IMG/VR virus record: IMGVR_UViG_3300045284_000270
Location: 1 to 48,515 of that record
Direction: 5' to 3' (one strand)
Source: a virus
Length of the DNA: 48,515 nucleotides
Below, piece by piece: positions 15,839 through 25,034 of this stretch. The notes under the pieces are model-generated. The model saw nothing but the letters and a program-made list of their open reading frames with translations. It had not been told where the DNA came from and did no database searches. The position numbers were made by a program, and so were the translations under genes. Every line of letters begins with the position of its first letter. Positions within the stretch are counted from its first letter, which is position 1.

Positions 15839-18427
15839 ATGGCAGGTGAAGAGCTCGGCAACAGTATGGTCACCGCGCAGACCATGCAGCCTGACTTCCA
15901 GCGCTACCTCGCCTGGCTGAAGGCGAACGGCGGTGTGGTGCCGCCGCATATGCAGCAGCAGCCGCAACAGCCGCCAACACCGCTCGGCACTCCGAATACG
16001 ACCGGGCGCGTCGACCTCAGTGTGCCGCCGCAACCCGAGCCGCCGGTGGCGCCGGTGCCGCAACTGAGCAAGCTCAATCGCATCGCGGGTGCTATCGGGT
16101 CAGGCATTGCCAACCTCCCTGTGGCTATGCGCCAGGCCTCCGACGCGCAAGTCGCGGGACCCTCGACCGAGGGCAACCAGGTCGGCCAGGCATACGGCGA
16201 TGTTGTGCTCGCAGGCGTGCCGGCGCGCCTGCCGTTTGGTGCGCTACCGGCGCAAGCCGCCCTGCGCGGCGGCGAGCTCGCCGCCAATGCTCGGCGCGGC
16301 GGCAGGCGCCCGATCTACACCACCGAGAAACCGCCGGTGGAAGCGGCGCCGGCGAAGAGCCACAACATGCCGCCCGAGGAACTGCCGATCGAGCGCGCAC
16401 CCTCGCGCGGCTATCAGCCGACCGAGCAGCGTGCCGTCGAGAGCATGGCCGGCGAAGGGCCAGCACCCGAGCCCACCGTGCCGGTGCCCGAGGCGCCGGC
16501 GTCATTGCAGGAAGCGGTGACGACAGCGCGCCAGAGCTTCAAGGGGAAGAACACTGCAATTGCCAAGAGCGGCCTGCGCGACATGGACCTGCCAAGCGCG
16601 ATCCAGGCAGTGCGCGCGAACCCGCACCTGCAGGCGCGCGAGCCTGACGGCTCGTTCGTCGGCGCGCCGCGGCACATCAAGGACCAGGCCACCCTCGACG
16701 CGCAGCGCGCGCAGTTCGACGAGGCGGTGCGGATCGGCTCCATGATCGGCGGCGATAAGTGGTACGACGAGGGCCGCAAGGTGGTGAGTGAGCTCACCCG
16801 CGGCGAGCCGAAAGCGGGAAGCTTCCTGGCCGGCTCGCTCGGTGTGACGTCAGCGCAGGCAACGCCCGAGACGAACCTGGGCTTCGAGCTCCAGGGTCAT
16901 AACGCCTGGGAGATGGGCGAGCCGCGCGACATCGTCCGCACCGGCGCGTCAGCACGCAACCTCAACCGCGCGCGCGATCTCGGCACCAATCCGCAGACCG
17001 GTTTGAAGACCGGCGTGTACCAGGAGAACCTCGACCCCTCGAAACCGTGGACGACCGGCGGAACCAACGACATCTGGCACGCGCGTGCTCTCGGTTACAC
17101 GGACGAGAAGGGCAAGCCGTGGGACAAAGCGCTGAGCGGGAAGCAGCACGCCTGGATGGACGCCGAGACGATCGACGCAGTCAGACGCGCTAACGAGCGC
17201 GGGGATGGCGGGCGCAAGGATTGGAAGTCGCACGAGATACAGGCGGCGGCGTGGGTGGGTAAGAAGGCGATGGCGATCCAGGCCGAGAACCCTGGCATGT
17301 CCATCCAGGACGCGCTGAAGGAAGCGCAGGCCGGCTATCGCGAGAGTGTCGACAAGCACACCGCTTTCGGCACCTACGATCACATACCCGGTGCTGCGAC
17401 CGGTCACCTGCCAGGCGTGCAGGCGGATCAAGCGAAGCGTCAGGCCTACACCGCGGACCCCGCGTCGAACTACAAGGACAAGCAGGGCTACGACATCTTC
17501 TACAAAGCGCTCAACCCGCGCGAGCGACCGGGCCTGGACACGACGAGCGTCTATCAGAGCAAGGTGCCAGGCGCGCCGCTTGAGGTCGGCACCGGCGGCA
17601 CCGCACGCCCGCTCGCGAGCCTCAAGGGCAAGACCGGCAAGCGCACCTGGGATCAGCCGAGCGAAGACATGCTCACGATGGCGGAAGGCACGCGCGCCTA
17701 TGTCGGCGGGCAGGAGATGGGCGCCGCCTCGATGCTGTTCCCCGACAATCAGTCGGGCGCACGGCGCAGCGTTGCGTTCAAGACGCCGAGCGGTCAGCTA
17801 ACGCCGCAGCAGGTCGCGGACCTCAAGGCGGCCGGCGAGAAGTACGGCGTGCCCGATGTCGTTCACCTGGGCGAGCAGGGCTACCTCACCCGCTTTGGTG
17901 ACGCCGGCGCCGAGGGTGCCACCGACCTGCGCGGCCTGCGTGAAGGGATAGAAGGCGGCAACGTCAAAGGTCAGCCAGGCGTGAAGGGGCCGGCCACGCT
18001 CGCCGACCAGATGCGCAGCATCGTCCAGGGCGCCGATCCGGCGCGCACCGACGTGCGCTCGACTGCGGTCGACTATTCCAACCAATGGAAAGAGGGACAC
18101 GGCTCGGGCGCAGTCACGGCCAAGCTGCGCGAGGTGCTGCGCGACAACCCGCTCATCATCGACAAGCTTGATGCTTCACCGGAGATACGGGCAAACGCTC
18201 TCGCACAGTTGGAGCGCGACGAGAGGATAGCGGCACAGACCGGTGACCCGGTGCGCGTCGATCTGCAGAACGCGCGCCGGCTCATTCACGCGGAGGGCTT
18301 CCGCGGGCTGTTCAATGCGCTCGATGCCGGAAAGATCGCGCTGCCTACGACGCTGCTCGCCGCTTACCTGCCACAGCTTCTGGGTGGTCAACAGCAGCCC
18401 TCAGGCGGCGGCGGGACGGGGCTGTAG
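15839..18427 (+). CDS. Large virion-associated protein
   Basis: 862 aa, hydrophilic. Residues 1-210 are Pro/Ala/Gln-rich. Residues 225-560 contain a conserved-looking globular part (KNTAIAKSGLRDM, GDKWYDEGRKVVSELT, NIWHARALGY-type segment TNDIWHARALGYTDEKG, GKQHAWMDAETIDAVRRA, WKSHEIQAAAWVGKKAMA), of a kind seen in large structural or ejected proteins of podovirus-like phages, where it is annotated as DUF7178 (tentative). The C-terminus has a helical domain and a Gly/Gln tail. AAAGGA nine nt upstream supports the start. No catalytic motif recognised. Confidence 0.6.
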   Translation: MAGEELGNSMVTAQTMQPDFQRYLAWLKANGGVVPPHMQQQPQQPPTPLGTPNTTGRVDLSVPPQPEPPVAPVPQLSKLNRIAGAIGSGIANLPVAMRQASDAQVAGPSTEGNQVGQAYGDVVLAGVPARLPFGALPAQAALRGGELAANARRGGRRPIYTTEKPPVEAAPAKSHNMPPEELPIERAPSRGYQPTEQRAVESMAGEGPAPEPTVPVPEAPASLQEAVTTARQSFKGKNTAIAKSGLRDMDLPSAIQAVRANPHLQAREPDGSFVGAPRHIKDQATLDAQRAQFDEAVRIGSMIGGDKWYDEGRKVVSELTRGEPKAGSFLAGSLGVTSAQATPETNLGFELQGHNAWEMGEPRDIVRTGASARNLNRARDLGTNPQTGLKTGVYQENLDPSKPWTTGGTNDIWHARALGYTDEKGKPWDKALSGKQHAWMDAETIDAVRRANERGDGGRKDWKSHEIQAAAWVGKKAMAIQAENPGMSIQDALKEAQAGYRESVDKHTAFGTYDHIPGAATGHLPGVQADQAKRQAYTADPASNYKDKQGYDIFYKALNPRERPGLDTTSVYQSKVPGAPLEVGTGGTARPLASLKGKTGKRTWDQPSEDMLTMAEGTRAYVGGQEMGAASMLFPDNQSGARRSVAFKTPSGQLTPQQVADLKAAGEKYGVPDVVHLGEQGYLTRFGDAGAEGATDLRGLREGIEGGNVKGQPGVKGPATLADQMRSIVQGADPARTDVRSTAVDYSNQWKEGHGSGAVTAKLREVLRDNPLIIDKLDASPEIRANALAQLERDERIAAQTGDPVRVDLQNARRLIHAEGFRGLFNALDAGKIALPTTLLAAYLPQLLGGQQQPSGGGGTGL

Positions 18428-18767
18428 CATGACGGCGGCTCACCATCACATGCGTGGCATTGCCGACAGCGCGATACCAAGCCTTCGCGATCGCAGGATC
18501 GGGAGGCCATGTCTCACCCTCGATCAGCCACCAATTGTCGGGGTACAGACGCTCGGCGCGCTTGCGCTCTTTGTCGCTGAAGGGCGGCACCGGCTCGTTC
18601 GCCAGGTTCAGGCGATCGCGCTCGGACATCGTCTCTTCAGTGATCCAGCCTTTCGCCAGCCGGTGATGCACGCTGTCCGCTGCATACGCAGCCTTCATGC
18701 GCTCTTCAAACGGTGTGTAGGGCTCCTTGACCCAGAAGCCTGGGCCCTTTCCGCACTTAATCTTCAT
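18345..18767 (-). CDS. Antisense hypothetical gene inside the late operon
   Basis: 140 aa on the opposite strand to all flanking late genes. The first 110 residues look like a genuine soluble protein (GFWVKEPYTPFEERMKAAY, TEETMSERDRLNLANEPVP, DNWWLIEGETWPPD). The last 30 overlap the 3' end of the preceding gene in antisense and are basic filler. GGTGG lies five nt before the ATG at 18767. It may be an independently expressed cargo (moron-like) gene; function unknown. Confidence 0.5.
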   Translation of the reverse strand: MKIKCGKGPGFWVKEPYTPFEERMKAAYAADSVHHRLAKGWITEETMSERDRLNLANEPVPPFSDKERKRAERLYPDNWWLIEGETWPPDPAIAKAWYRAVGNATHVMVSRRHATAPSRRRLRAAVDHPEAVAGKRRAAS

Positions 18768-18819
18768 CATGACCACCATGAGTTTAGGAAACCTGAACTC
18801 GTACCATTGGAGGCACGCT

Positions 18820-19062
18820 ATGGCAACTGACCCCACCATCCCCGTAACCCCGCCGCCGGCAGCACCGCCGACGCAGGATAACTACGACCACCACACCTCG
18901 CCGGCGCAGGCCGATGTCACGCAGACACCGCTCGTGAGGGTGCCGGTCAAGAACGTGGCGCGCGAGATCACCGGCGCGATCCGCCCCAAGATCACCGTCC
19001 CCATGCATGTCACTAAGCACCCGAACCCGGTCGGCCGGCCGCGCGGCCCGAGGGGTGGCTGA
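18820..19062 (+). CDS. Small Pro-rich hypothetical protein
   Basis: 80 aa, Pro/Thr-rich with a central segment VRVPVKNVAREITGAIRPKI and a basic C-terminus (RPRGPRGG). TTGGAGG six nt before the ATG is a strong ribosome-binding site. Stop overlaps the next start (TGATG). First gene of the packaging cluster; a small-terminase-like role cannot be shown. Confidence 0.55.
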   Translation: MATDPTIPVTPPPAAPPTQDNYDHHTSPAQADVTQTPLVRVPVKNVAREITGAIRPKITVPMHVTKHPNPVGRPRGPRGG

Positions 19063-19205
19063 TGGCACGGTTGATAGCCTGGCTGTGCAGACGGTTCTCG
19101 CCGGTAGAGGAGCCGGCCTGGGATGTGGTGATTGATGGGCAAGACCCGTCGATCGGCGGCATCGATCGCACACCCGTGACCTGGTGGAAAAACCCGCATG
19201 TTTGA
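19062..19205 (+). CDS. 47-aa hypothetical protein before terL
   Basis: A very short gene: MARLIAWLCRRFSPVEEP, then DVVIDGQDPSIGG and TPVTWWKNPHV. It starts in the stop of the previous gene and overlaps the start of terL by 8 nt, so it fills the gap exactly and is probably translated by coupling. It is too short to assign; amphipathic N-terminus. Confidence 0.5.
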   Translation: MARLIAWLCRRFSPVEEPAWDVVIDGQDPSIGGIDRTPVTWWKNPHV

Positions 19206-20763
19206 CGATCGCCTCCTGCTTCTGCTCAAGCGCAAGCGCGCCATCCTCCTGGCGCGGCAGGAGCTCGTCGCGTTCACGCAATTGATGATGTCGGACCCCG
19301 AGCACCCCGAGGACCCCGACAAGACGCTCTACGATGCGCAGAAGTTTCATCGCGTCATGGGTACTGCGCTCGAAGAGGTCGAGAGTGGCAACGATCGCCG
19401 CCTGATGATGAGCCTGGGGCCGCGCTTCGGAAAGACGACGCTCGCAGTCACGATGTTTGCCGCCTGGTACATCGGCAAGCACCCCGAGCGCTCGATCATT
19501 GTCGCGACCTACAACGAAACCTACTCGTGGGACCTGGGGCGCAACATCCAACGTGTGATGCGCCTGCCGCAGTACCGGCAGGTCTTTCCCGAGCTCGAAA
19601 TCAAGATGCGCGCCGATGCGGTCGATCGCCTTGAGACGACCAAGGGCGGCGTCATCTTCGCGGTCGGCCGCGGGAGCTCGATCACCGGTCGCGGCGCCCA
19701 CCTCATCCTGCTCGACGATCCGATCAAGGATCGCAAGGAGGCCGACAGCCCGCTCATCCGCGACAGTCTGTGGACCTGGTACACGCAGGTGCTGCGCTCA
19801 CGCTTGATGACCAAGAAGGGCGCGATCGTCATCATTCAAACGCGATGGACCGAGGACGACCTGGTCGGCCGGCTCGTCGATCCGATGAACCCCTACTTTA
19901 CGAAGGAAGAGGCGAGCCTCTGGCGCAAGATCGATCTGCCGGCGATCGCCGAAGAAGACGACATACTCGGCCGCAAGCCCGGTGAGGCGCTGTGGCCGGC
20001 GCGCTTCGACGAAGCCTATCTCGAAGAAATCCGCATCACCGACGCGCGCGGTTTTGCTGCGCTCTATCAGGGCCGGCCGGCGCCGAAGGAAGGCGCGTTC
20101 TTCCGCGCATCGGATCTTATTTTGTACAGCGCGATGAGCCAGCTTCCGCACACGGACACCATGCGCTTCTACGGCGCGTGCGATCTCGCGGTGTCGCTCG
20201 ACCAGAAGGCCGACAAGACTTGCTTGATGGTGGTCGGTGTCGACGAGAACGATCACATCTGGATCATGAACGACGTTGTGTGGGAGCGCATGGAGAGCAA
20301 GGCCGCGGTCGAGAGCATGGTCGGCCTGATGGGCAAGTACAAACCGCAAATGTGGTGGGGTGAGAAGGGTCAGCTAACCCGATCGATCAAGCCGTTCCTG
20401 ATGAAGCGCATGTTTGAGCGGCGCGTGTTTTGCGCGCTCGACGAGGTCACGCCGAGCCAGGACAAGACGCAGCGCGCACAGGCGATCCAGGCGCGCAGCG
20501 CGATGGGCATGGTGCATTTTCCCAGTTTCCCCCGGTGGTGGCCCGAGGCGCACGACCAGATTTTGAAATTCCCGCACGCCTCGAAGGATGACTTCGTCGA
20601 CACCCTCGCGATCGTCGGGCTCGGGCTTTCCAAGATGCGACCGCGGCAGCGGCAGAAACCGATCGTGGTGCCGCAGGCGGGGACGTTCCGCGAGATGCTC
20701 GCGCAGTCGCGCCAGCAGAAAGAGCGCGAGCGGTATGAGCGAAGCATGAAGGGTTGGCTGTAA
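19198..20763 (+). CDS. terL: Terminase large subunit
   Basis: 521 aa, normal size. ATPase: Walker A at 74-80 (GPRFGKT), Walker B at about 170-174 (ILLDD), coupling motif at 213-221 (IQTRWTEDD). C-terminal RNase-H-like nuclease (Terminase_6C type): DLAVSLDQKADKT with D329 as first acidic residue, and KDDFVDTLA at 463-471 with D465 and D468. It drives ATP-dependent packaging of DNA into the prohead through the portal encoded next, and cuts the concatemer. The start at 19198 gives an 8-nt overlap with the small gene upstream. No small terminase subunit is recognisable nearby. Confidence 0.93.
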   Translation: MFDDRLLLLLKRKRAILLARQELVAFTQLMMSDPEHPEDPDKTLYDAQKFHRVMGTALEEVESGNDRRLMMSLGPRFGKTTLAVTMFAAWYIGKHPERSIIVATYNETYSWDLGRNIQRVMRLPQYRQVFPELEIKMRADAVDRLETTKGGVIFAVGRGSSITGRGAHLILLDDPIKDRKEADSPLIRDSLWTWYTQVLRSRLMTKKGAIVIIQTRWTEDDLVGRLVDPMNPYFTKEEASLWRKIDLPAIAEEDDILGRKPGEALWPARFDEAYLEEIRITDARGFAALYQGRPAPKEGAFFRASDLILYSAMSQLPHTDTMRFYGACDLAVSLDQKADKTCLMVVGVDENDHIWIMNDVVWERMESKAAVESMVGLMGKYKPQMWWGEKGQLTRSIKPFLMKRMFERRVFCALDEVTPSQDKTQRAQAIQARSAMGMVHFPSFPRWWPEAHDQILKFPHASKDDFVDTLAIVGLGLSKMRPRQRQKPIVVPQAGTFREMLAQSRQQKERERYERSMKGWL

Positions 20764-23402
20764 TGTCGATGATGGATGGCATGGGCCCGCCGGATTTTGA
20801 TGACGACGACATGATGGGCTTACCCGGTGTCGACCAATTGATGGACGCCGATCGTCCTGACGCGATCCCGCGCGACAAGCCCGAGGTCACCGATCAGCGC
20901 AAAGCACTCATCACGGCTTGGACTGGTCGCGTGAAGAGCGCGAAGACCCGCTGGGACAAAGCCTACAAGCGCATGATCAGCGACGAGGAGTTCTGCTACG
21001 GCAAGCAATGGCCTGAGAGGGGCGGCACGGAGTATGTCGCGAACCTCACGCTGAGATTGGTCAGCCAGAAGACCGCGTTTTTGTACGCCAAGAACCCGAA
21101 GGCGGTCGCACGCCGGCGCGAGCGCATCAACAACACCTCATGGGACGGCAAGCAGTCGACGCTCGACGCGCTGCTGAAGAGCGGCGCGATGATGATGCAG
21201 AGCATGCCAGGGATGATGCCTGGCGGAATGCCACCGGGCGGCATTGGCCCCGCCGGTATGTTGCCTGGTGGAATGCCTCCTGGGGGCGGCCCACCCGGCA
21301 CGCCTCCAGGAGCGCCGCCTGGCGCGCCGCCTGGCATGAACGGTGGCGCACCTCCTGGCATGGGCCCCCCTGGCATGGGCGCGCCGCCTGGCATGAACGG
21401 TGGTGGGCCCCCGCCTGGCATGATGGGCGCAGTGACTACCGGTGTGCTCGGCGCGTTAGGTCCGCTGCTCGGCACCGGTGGCGGCGGGCTCCCTGGCGCA
21501 GGCGGCGGATCACTCCCCGCTGGCTTTCCAGGTCAGGGAGCCCCCGCCGGCGTTCCAGGCCTGCCGCCTGGCGGCGACCTGCCGGCCGCGATGGGCGCGC
21601 TCGGTCAGTCGGTCGGCATGCCGATCAATCCGATGATGGCGACCGCGGTCGCGAGCGGCATCGACATTGCGACCGATGCGGCGCGCGTGAAGCGCGAGAA
21701 CGAGCAACTCGACAAGCTCGGGCGCACGCTTGAGCTCCTGTACCAGTACCAGGTCAACGAGCAGGTCCACCCGTTTAAGGGGATGATGAAAAAGGTGGTG
21801 CGCCGCGCGGTCACCTGCGGTGTCGGCTACGTCAAGCTCGGCTTCGAGCGCGTGATGGAGAGCCGGCCCGATATGGAGAAGGGCATCGCTGATGCTGCCG
21901 AGCGGCTCTCGACGCTGGAGCGCTTAGCAGCCGACCAGGCCGACGAGATCACCGATGAGAACGACAAAGAGGCAGAGCAACTACGCCTCTTGATCCAGGA
22001 CATGGCGCGATCGACCGAGATGGTCGCGCGCGAGGGACTGACGTTCGACTATCCATTGTCGACGCGCATCATCCCGGACCAGAAATGCCTCGACCTCAAG
22101 AATTTCCTGGGCGCCGATTGGGTGGCCGAAGAGTTCATCCTGTCGACCAACGAGATCGAGGAAGTCTACGGTGTCGACGTGCGCAATCGCTGCATGAACT
22201 ATGCGCGCTCCGACATCAACGGACCCGATCCGGTTGCGATGATGCGTGAGTGGAGCTCGGGCAGCTACTCGGATGGTCAGGGGTGGGGCGATCGCGACGA
22301 AAGCTTCGGCTGCGTGTGGCAAATCTACTCGCGCAAGGACGGGCTCGTGTACGAGATATGCGACGGCTACGAAGACTTCCTGCGCGAGCCGGCCAGCCCT
22401 GAGATTTACAACGAGCGCTTTTACCCTTGGTACGCACTGGTGCTCAACGAATGCGAAAACGAGCGCGAGCTCTTCCCGCCGAGCGACGTCGGCCTCATCC
22501 GCGATCAGCAGATGGAGTACAACAAGTGCCGCGAAGCGCTGAAGGAACATCGCTTTGCAGCGCGTCCGTTCACCGCTGTCGGCGGCGGCGTGATGGACGA
22601 CGAGGAGAAGAGGAAGATTTCCAATCGCAGGGCGAACGACCTCATCGAGCTCGCGGCATTGCAGCCAAATCAGGAAATCAAAAACGTGCTGCAGGCCTAC
22701 GCCGGCGCCGGCATTGACCCAAATTTGTACGAGGTAAATCCCGTCTACGAGGACATCCTGCGCACGACCGGCATTCAAGAGGCGAACCTGGGCGGCACCA
22801 GCGACAGCACCGCCACGCAGGCTCAAATCGCCGAGGGCTCGCGTCAGACATCGATGGGCAGCAACATCGATGACCTCAACGATCTGCTCACGCAACTCGC
22901 GCGCAACGGCGGGCAGATACTGCTGCGCGAGATGAGCCTGCCGAGCGTGCAGAAGATCGTCGGCATCGGCGCGGTGTGGCCCGAGCTCTCGCGCGAGGAG
23001 ATCGCCAACGAGGTGCTGCTTGAGATCGAGGCGGGCAGCATGGGCCGGCCGAACCAGGCGCAAGAGGTCGCCGCGGCGCAGCGGCTCTATCCGCTGCTCA
23101 TCCAGCTACCCGGCATCAACCCGGAGTTTCTCGCCAAGGAGCTCATCCGCCGGCTCGACGATCGCTTGGACCTGACGCAAGCGTTCATGTCGCAGATGCC
23201 ATCGATCGTCGCGATGAACTCGATGGCGCAGGGCGCAGCGCCTGGCGCAGGCATTCCGGCCGGCGCCGGCCAGGGCCCGCAGGGCGCAGCCAATGCGGAG
23301 AAGCCTGGTGCACCAGCACCAGAAGGACCGCCCGATCAAACCGGGCAGCTAACCGGTGCACCACCTCCAGGCGCCTCGCCGGCGCCGCAGACGTTGCAGT
23401 GA
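20763..23402 (+). CDS. Portal protein with Gly/Pro/Met-rich insertion
   Basis: 879 aa from the ATG that overlaps the terL stop (TAATG), with GAAGGG upstream; a TTG at 20754 is possible. N-terminal residues 55-140 (RWDKAYKRMISDEEFCYGKQWP, YVANLTLRLVSQKTAFLYAKNP) and the central and C-terminal parts (FKGMMKKVVRRAVTCGVGYVK, DYPLSTRIIPDQKCLDL, RFYPWYALVLNECENERELFPPSDVGL, RDQQMEYNKCREALKEHR) are portal-like, of the large P22/podovirus type. Residues about 146-280 are a collagen-like PPGM/PGG insertion, which explains part of the extra length. The C-terminus is Pro/Ala/Gly-rich. It forms the dodecameric DNA gate at one head vertex. Confidence 0.88.
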   Translation: MSMMDGMGPPDFDDDDMMGLPGVDQLMDADRPDAIPRDKPEVTDQRKALITAWTGRVKSAKTRWDKAYKRMISDEEFCYGKQWPERGGTEYVANLTLRLVSQKTAFLYAKNPKAVARRRERINNTSWDGKQSTLDALLKSGAMMMQSMPGMMPGGMPPGGIGPAGMLPGGMPPGGGPPGTPPGAPPGAPPGMNGGAPPGMGPPGMGAPPGMNGGGPPPGMMGAVTTGVLGALGPLLGTGGGGLPGAGGGSLPAGFPGQGAPAGVPGLPPGGDLPAAMGALGQSVGMPINPMMATAVASGIDIATDAARVKRENEQLDKLGRTLELLYQYQVNEQVHPFKGMMKKVVRRAVTCGVGYVKLGFERVMESRPDMEKGIADAAERLSTLERLAADQADEITDENDKEAEQLRLLIQDMARSTEMVAREGLTFDYPLSTRIIPDQKCLDLKNFLGADWVAEEFILSTNEIEEVYGVDVRNRCMNYARSDINGPDPVAMMREWSSGSYSDGQGWGDRDESFGCVWQIYSRKDGLVYEICDGYEDFLREPASPEIYNERFYPWYALVLNECENERELFPPSDVGLIRDQQMEYNKCREALKEHRFAARPFTAVGGGVMDDEEKRKISNRRANDLIELAALQPNQEIKNVLQAYAGAGIDPNLYEVNPVYEDILRTTGIQEANLGGTSDSTATQAQIAEGSRQTSMGSNIDDLNDLLTQLARNGGQILLREMSLPSVQKIVGIGAVWPELSREEIANEVLLEIEAGSMGRPNQAQEVAAAQRLYPLLIQLPGINPEFLAKELIRRLDDRLDLTQAFMSQMPSIVAMNSMAQGAAPGAGIPAGAGQGPQGAANAEKPGAPAPEGPPDQTGQLTGAPPPGASPAPQTLQ

Positions 23403-23797
23403 TGGACGGGCTCGGCGACATCCTCGCGTCCACCCTCACGCCAGGGCCGAGCCCCTACGCGCAGCCTGGCGCTGCGCCGACGCAGCTAGGTCCGCTCGAC
23501 GAAATGGCTTTCCGACAATGGGTTGCGCAGAACCAGGTGCCGTTTGACCCCAACAGGTCCGGTCAGGATTACGACATGCGCGGCTTCTACCAAGGTGTGC
23601 AGCAACAGCAGCCGCGCGCGACGAGCGCGATCAATCCGAACGACCAGCGCATGCACTACCCCGACTATTGGAAGATGCCGACGCATCAGACGTTCTCGCA
23701 AGACAGCAAGTGGGCATTGCCGGTGGCGCCACGCTGGAACGAGCTCGACCAGCTTGTGTCACCAGGTGGTCGGATCTTATTTGACGAGCGCCGCTAG
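23402..23797 (+). CDS. Small conserved head-associated protein
   Basis: 131 aa, starting in the portal stop (TGATG). The pattern DYDMRGFYQG, MHYPDYWKMPTHQTFSQDSKWA and GGRILFDE resembles a small conserved protein found between portal and scaffold in many podovirus-like phages (DYD-x-RG ... H-x-x-D-x-x-K-x-P-x-H). Function unknown, probably in the head. Confidence 0.65.
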   Translation: MDGLGDILASTLTPGPSPYAQPGAAPTQLGPLDEMAFRQWVAQNQVPFDPNRSGQDYDMRGFYQGVQQQQPRATSAINPNDQRMHYPDYWKMPTHQTFSQDSKWALPVAPRWNELDQLVSPGGRILFDERR

Positions 23798-23891
23798 CGC
23801 CTTAATCATTCAGCTAATCTGAGCTCATATAATCTGAAATATCCGCGGTTCCCGAATGGGTGTATGGCCCAAATCGGGAGACACACGGGTA
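23798..23891 (+). promoter_or_regulatory. AT-rich gap before scaffold and coat; possible promoter
   Basis: A 94-bp AT-rich gap in an otherwise overlapping GC-rich operon, with a perfect TATAAT at 23828-23833. No good -35 box lies 16-18 bp upstream. It could give extra transcription of scaffold and coat, which are needed in many copies. Evidence is limited to the -10 box and base composition. Confidence 0.3.
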
Positions 23892-25016
23892 ATGTCTGAC
23901 GTCGACTACGCTGAACGGACATCAGTTCCTGATCTTGCAGTGCCGCCTTTGCCTGCAGATGCACCGGCGCCCGCTCCCTCCCAACCCTCACACGCTGAAG
24001 ACGCGCCTTCGCAAGCGCAACCCGAACCTTCCGGCGAACCCGCTCAGTCACTCCTGGAGGCTATGCAGTCGGCTGTTCCCGAACTGCAAAAACCAACCGA
24101 CCAGGGGGACGATGACGGTCAAGGTGCTTCGCCAGCACCCGCTGCACAAAGGGATCGACAAGCTGACCGCTCCGAGGACGTTGATGATGACGGCACGTTG
24201 CCGGATGAAATCACGCCCGAGGAGATGGCTAAGTATGCGCAAAGTGCGAAGCGGCGAATAAGGAAGCTCTGGCACCAACGGCGCGCACTGCGCATGGAGG
24301 TCCAGCGGCTCAAAACCTTAGAACCGCAAGCGCAGGCGGCTGACAGCGTTTCAACCTTCCTTCGTGAGAACGACATCAGCCGTGAGGACTTCCTGCACGG
24401 GCTCAACGTCATGCGCGAGATCAGGCGCGGCAACTTCGCCGCGGCTCGCGCAGGTCTGGAGCCCTATTGGAACCTGATCGAACAGTACATGGGCAATCAG
24501 TTGCCCCCGGACCTGCAAGAAGCAGTGCGCCAGGGACAGATGACGACCCAGGCTGCGGTGGCTTTCTCCAAGGAGCGCATGGATCGCGCGATGCTGGAGA
24601 ACAGGCACCAGCGAACGCAGCAGGTCGCTGCAAATCAGCAGCAGTACTATCAGCAACAGCAGGAAGCAGCGCGTGTGCATGCTTTAGCCGATGCCATTGC
24701 GAACGAGGTTAACACCTGGGAACGCACGGTCTGGCAGCACGATCCTAATTACGCAGCGAAGGCAGACGCTGTCAGGCATACGATGTTGGCTGTGATTGCA
24801 GAACAAGGCAAACCACAGTCAGTGGCACACGGGATCGCCATCGCTCGCGAGGCGTATAGACGTGTGAACGAGTGGAAAACCTCGTGGGCGCCTCCCAAGC
24901 GTCCGACATCGCGTGGTCCTAGCAGCACAGGTCGAACCTCAGGCGCTGCGCCGGAAGCCAAATCCATTCACGAGATCGTTCAACGGGCTCGGGAGACTTT
25001 CGCGCACGCCTCATAG
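23892..25016 (+). CDS. Scaffolding protein
   Basis: 374 aa, directly before the coat gene as expected. N-terminal 100 residues are acidic and Pro/Ala-rich, disordered. A charged helix follows (KYAQSAKRRIRKLWHQRRALRMEVQRL, residues about 118-143), then a long helical region with Gln repeats (NQQQYYQQQQEAA) and a basic C-terminus of the kind that contacts coat. It would guide prohead assembly and leave before DNA fills the head. Start MSDVDYAERT chosen over an in-frame ATG at 23856 because the latter has no better site. Confidence 0.7.
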   Translation: MSDVDYAERTSVPDLAVPPLPADAPAPAPSQPSHAEDAPSQAQPEPSGEPAQSLLEAMQSAVPELQKPTDQGDDDGQGASPAPAAQRDRQADRSEDVDDDGTLPDEITPEEMAKYAQSAKRRIRKLWHQRRALRMEVQRLKTLEPQAQAADSVSTFLRENDISREDFLHGLNVMREIRRGNFAAARAGLEPYWNLIEQYMGNQLPPDLQEAVRQGQMTTQAAVAFSKERMDRAMLENRHQRTQQVAANQQQYYQQQQEAARVHALADAIANEVNTWERTVWQHDPNYAAKADAVRHTMLAVIAEQGKPQSVAHGIAIAREAYRRVNEWKTSWAPPKRPTSRGPSSTGRTSGAAPEAKSIHEIVQRARETFAHAS

Positions 25017-25034
25017 CTGTGTGAGGCTACGTAA

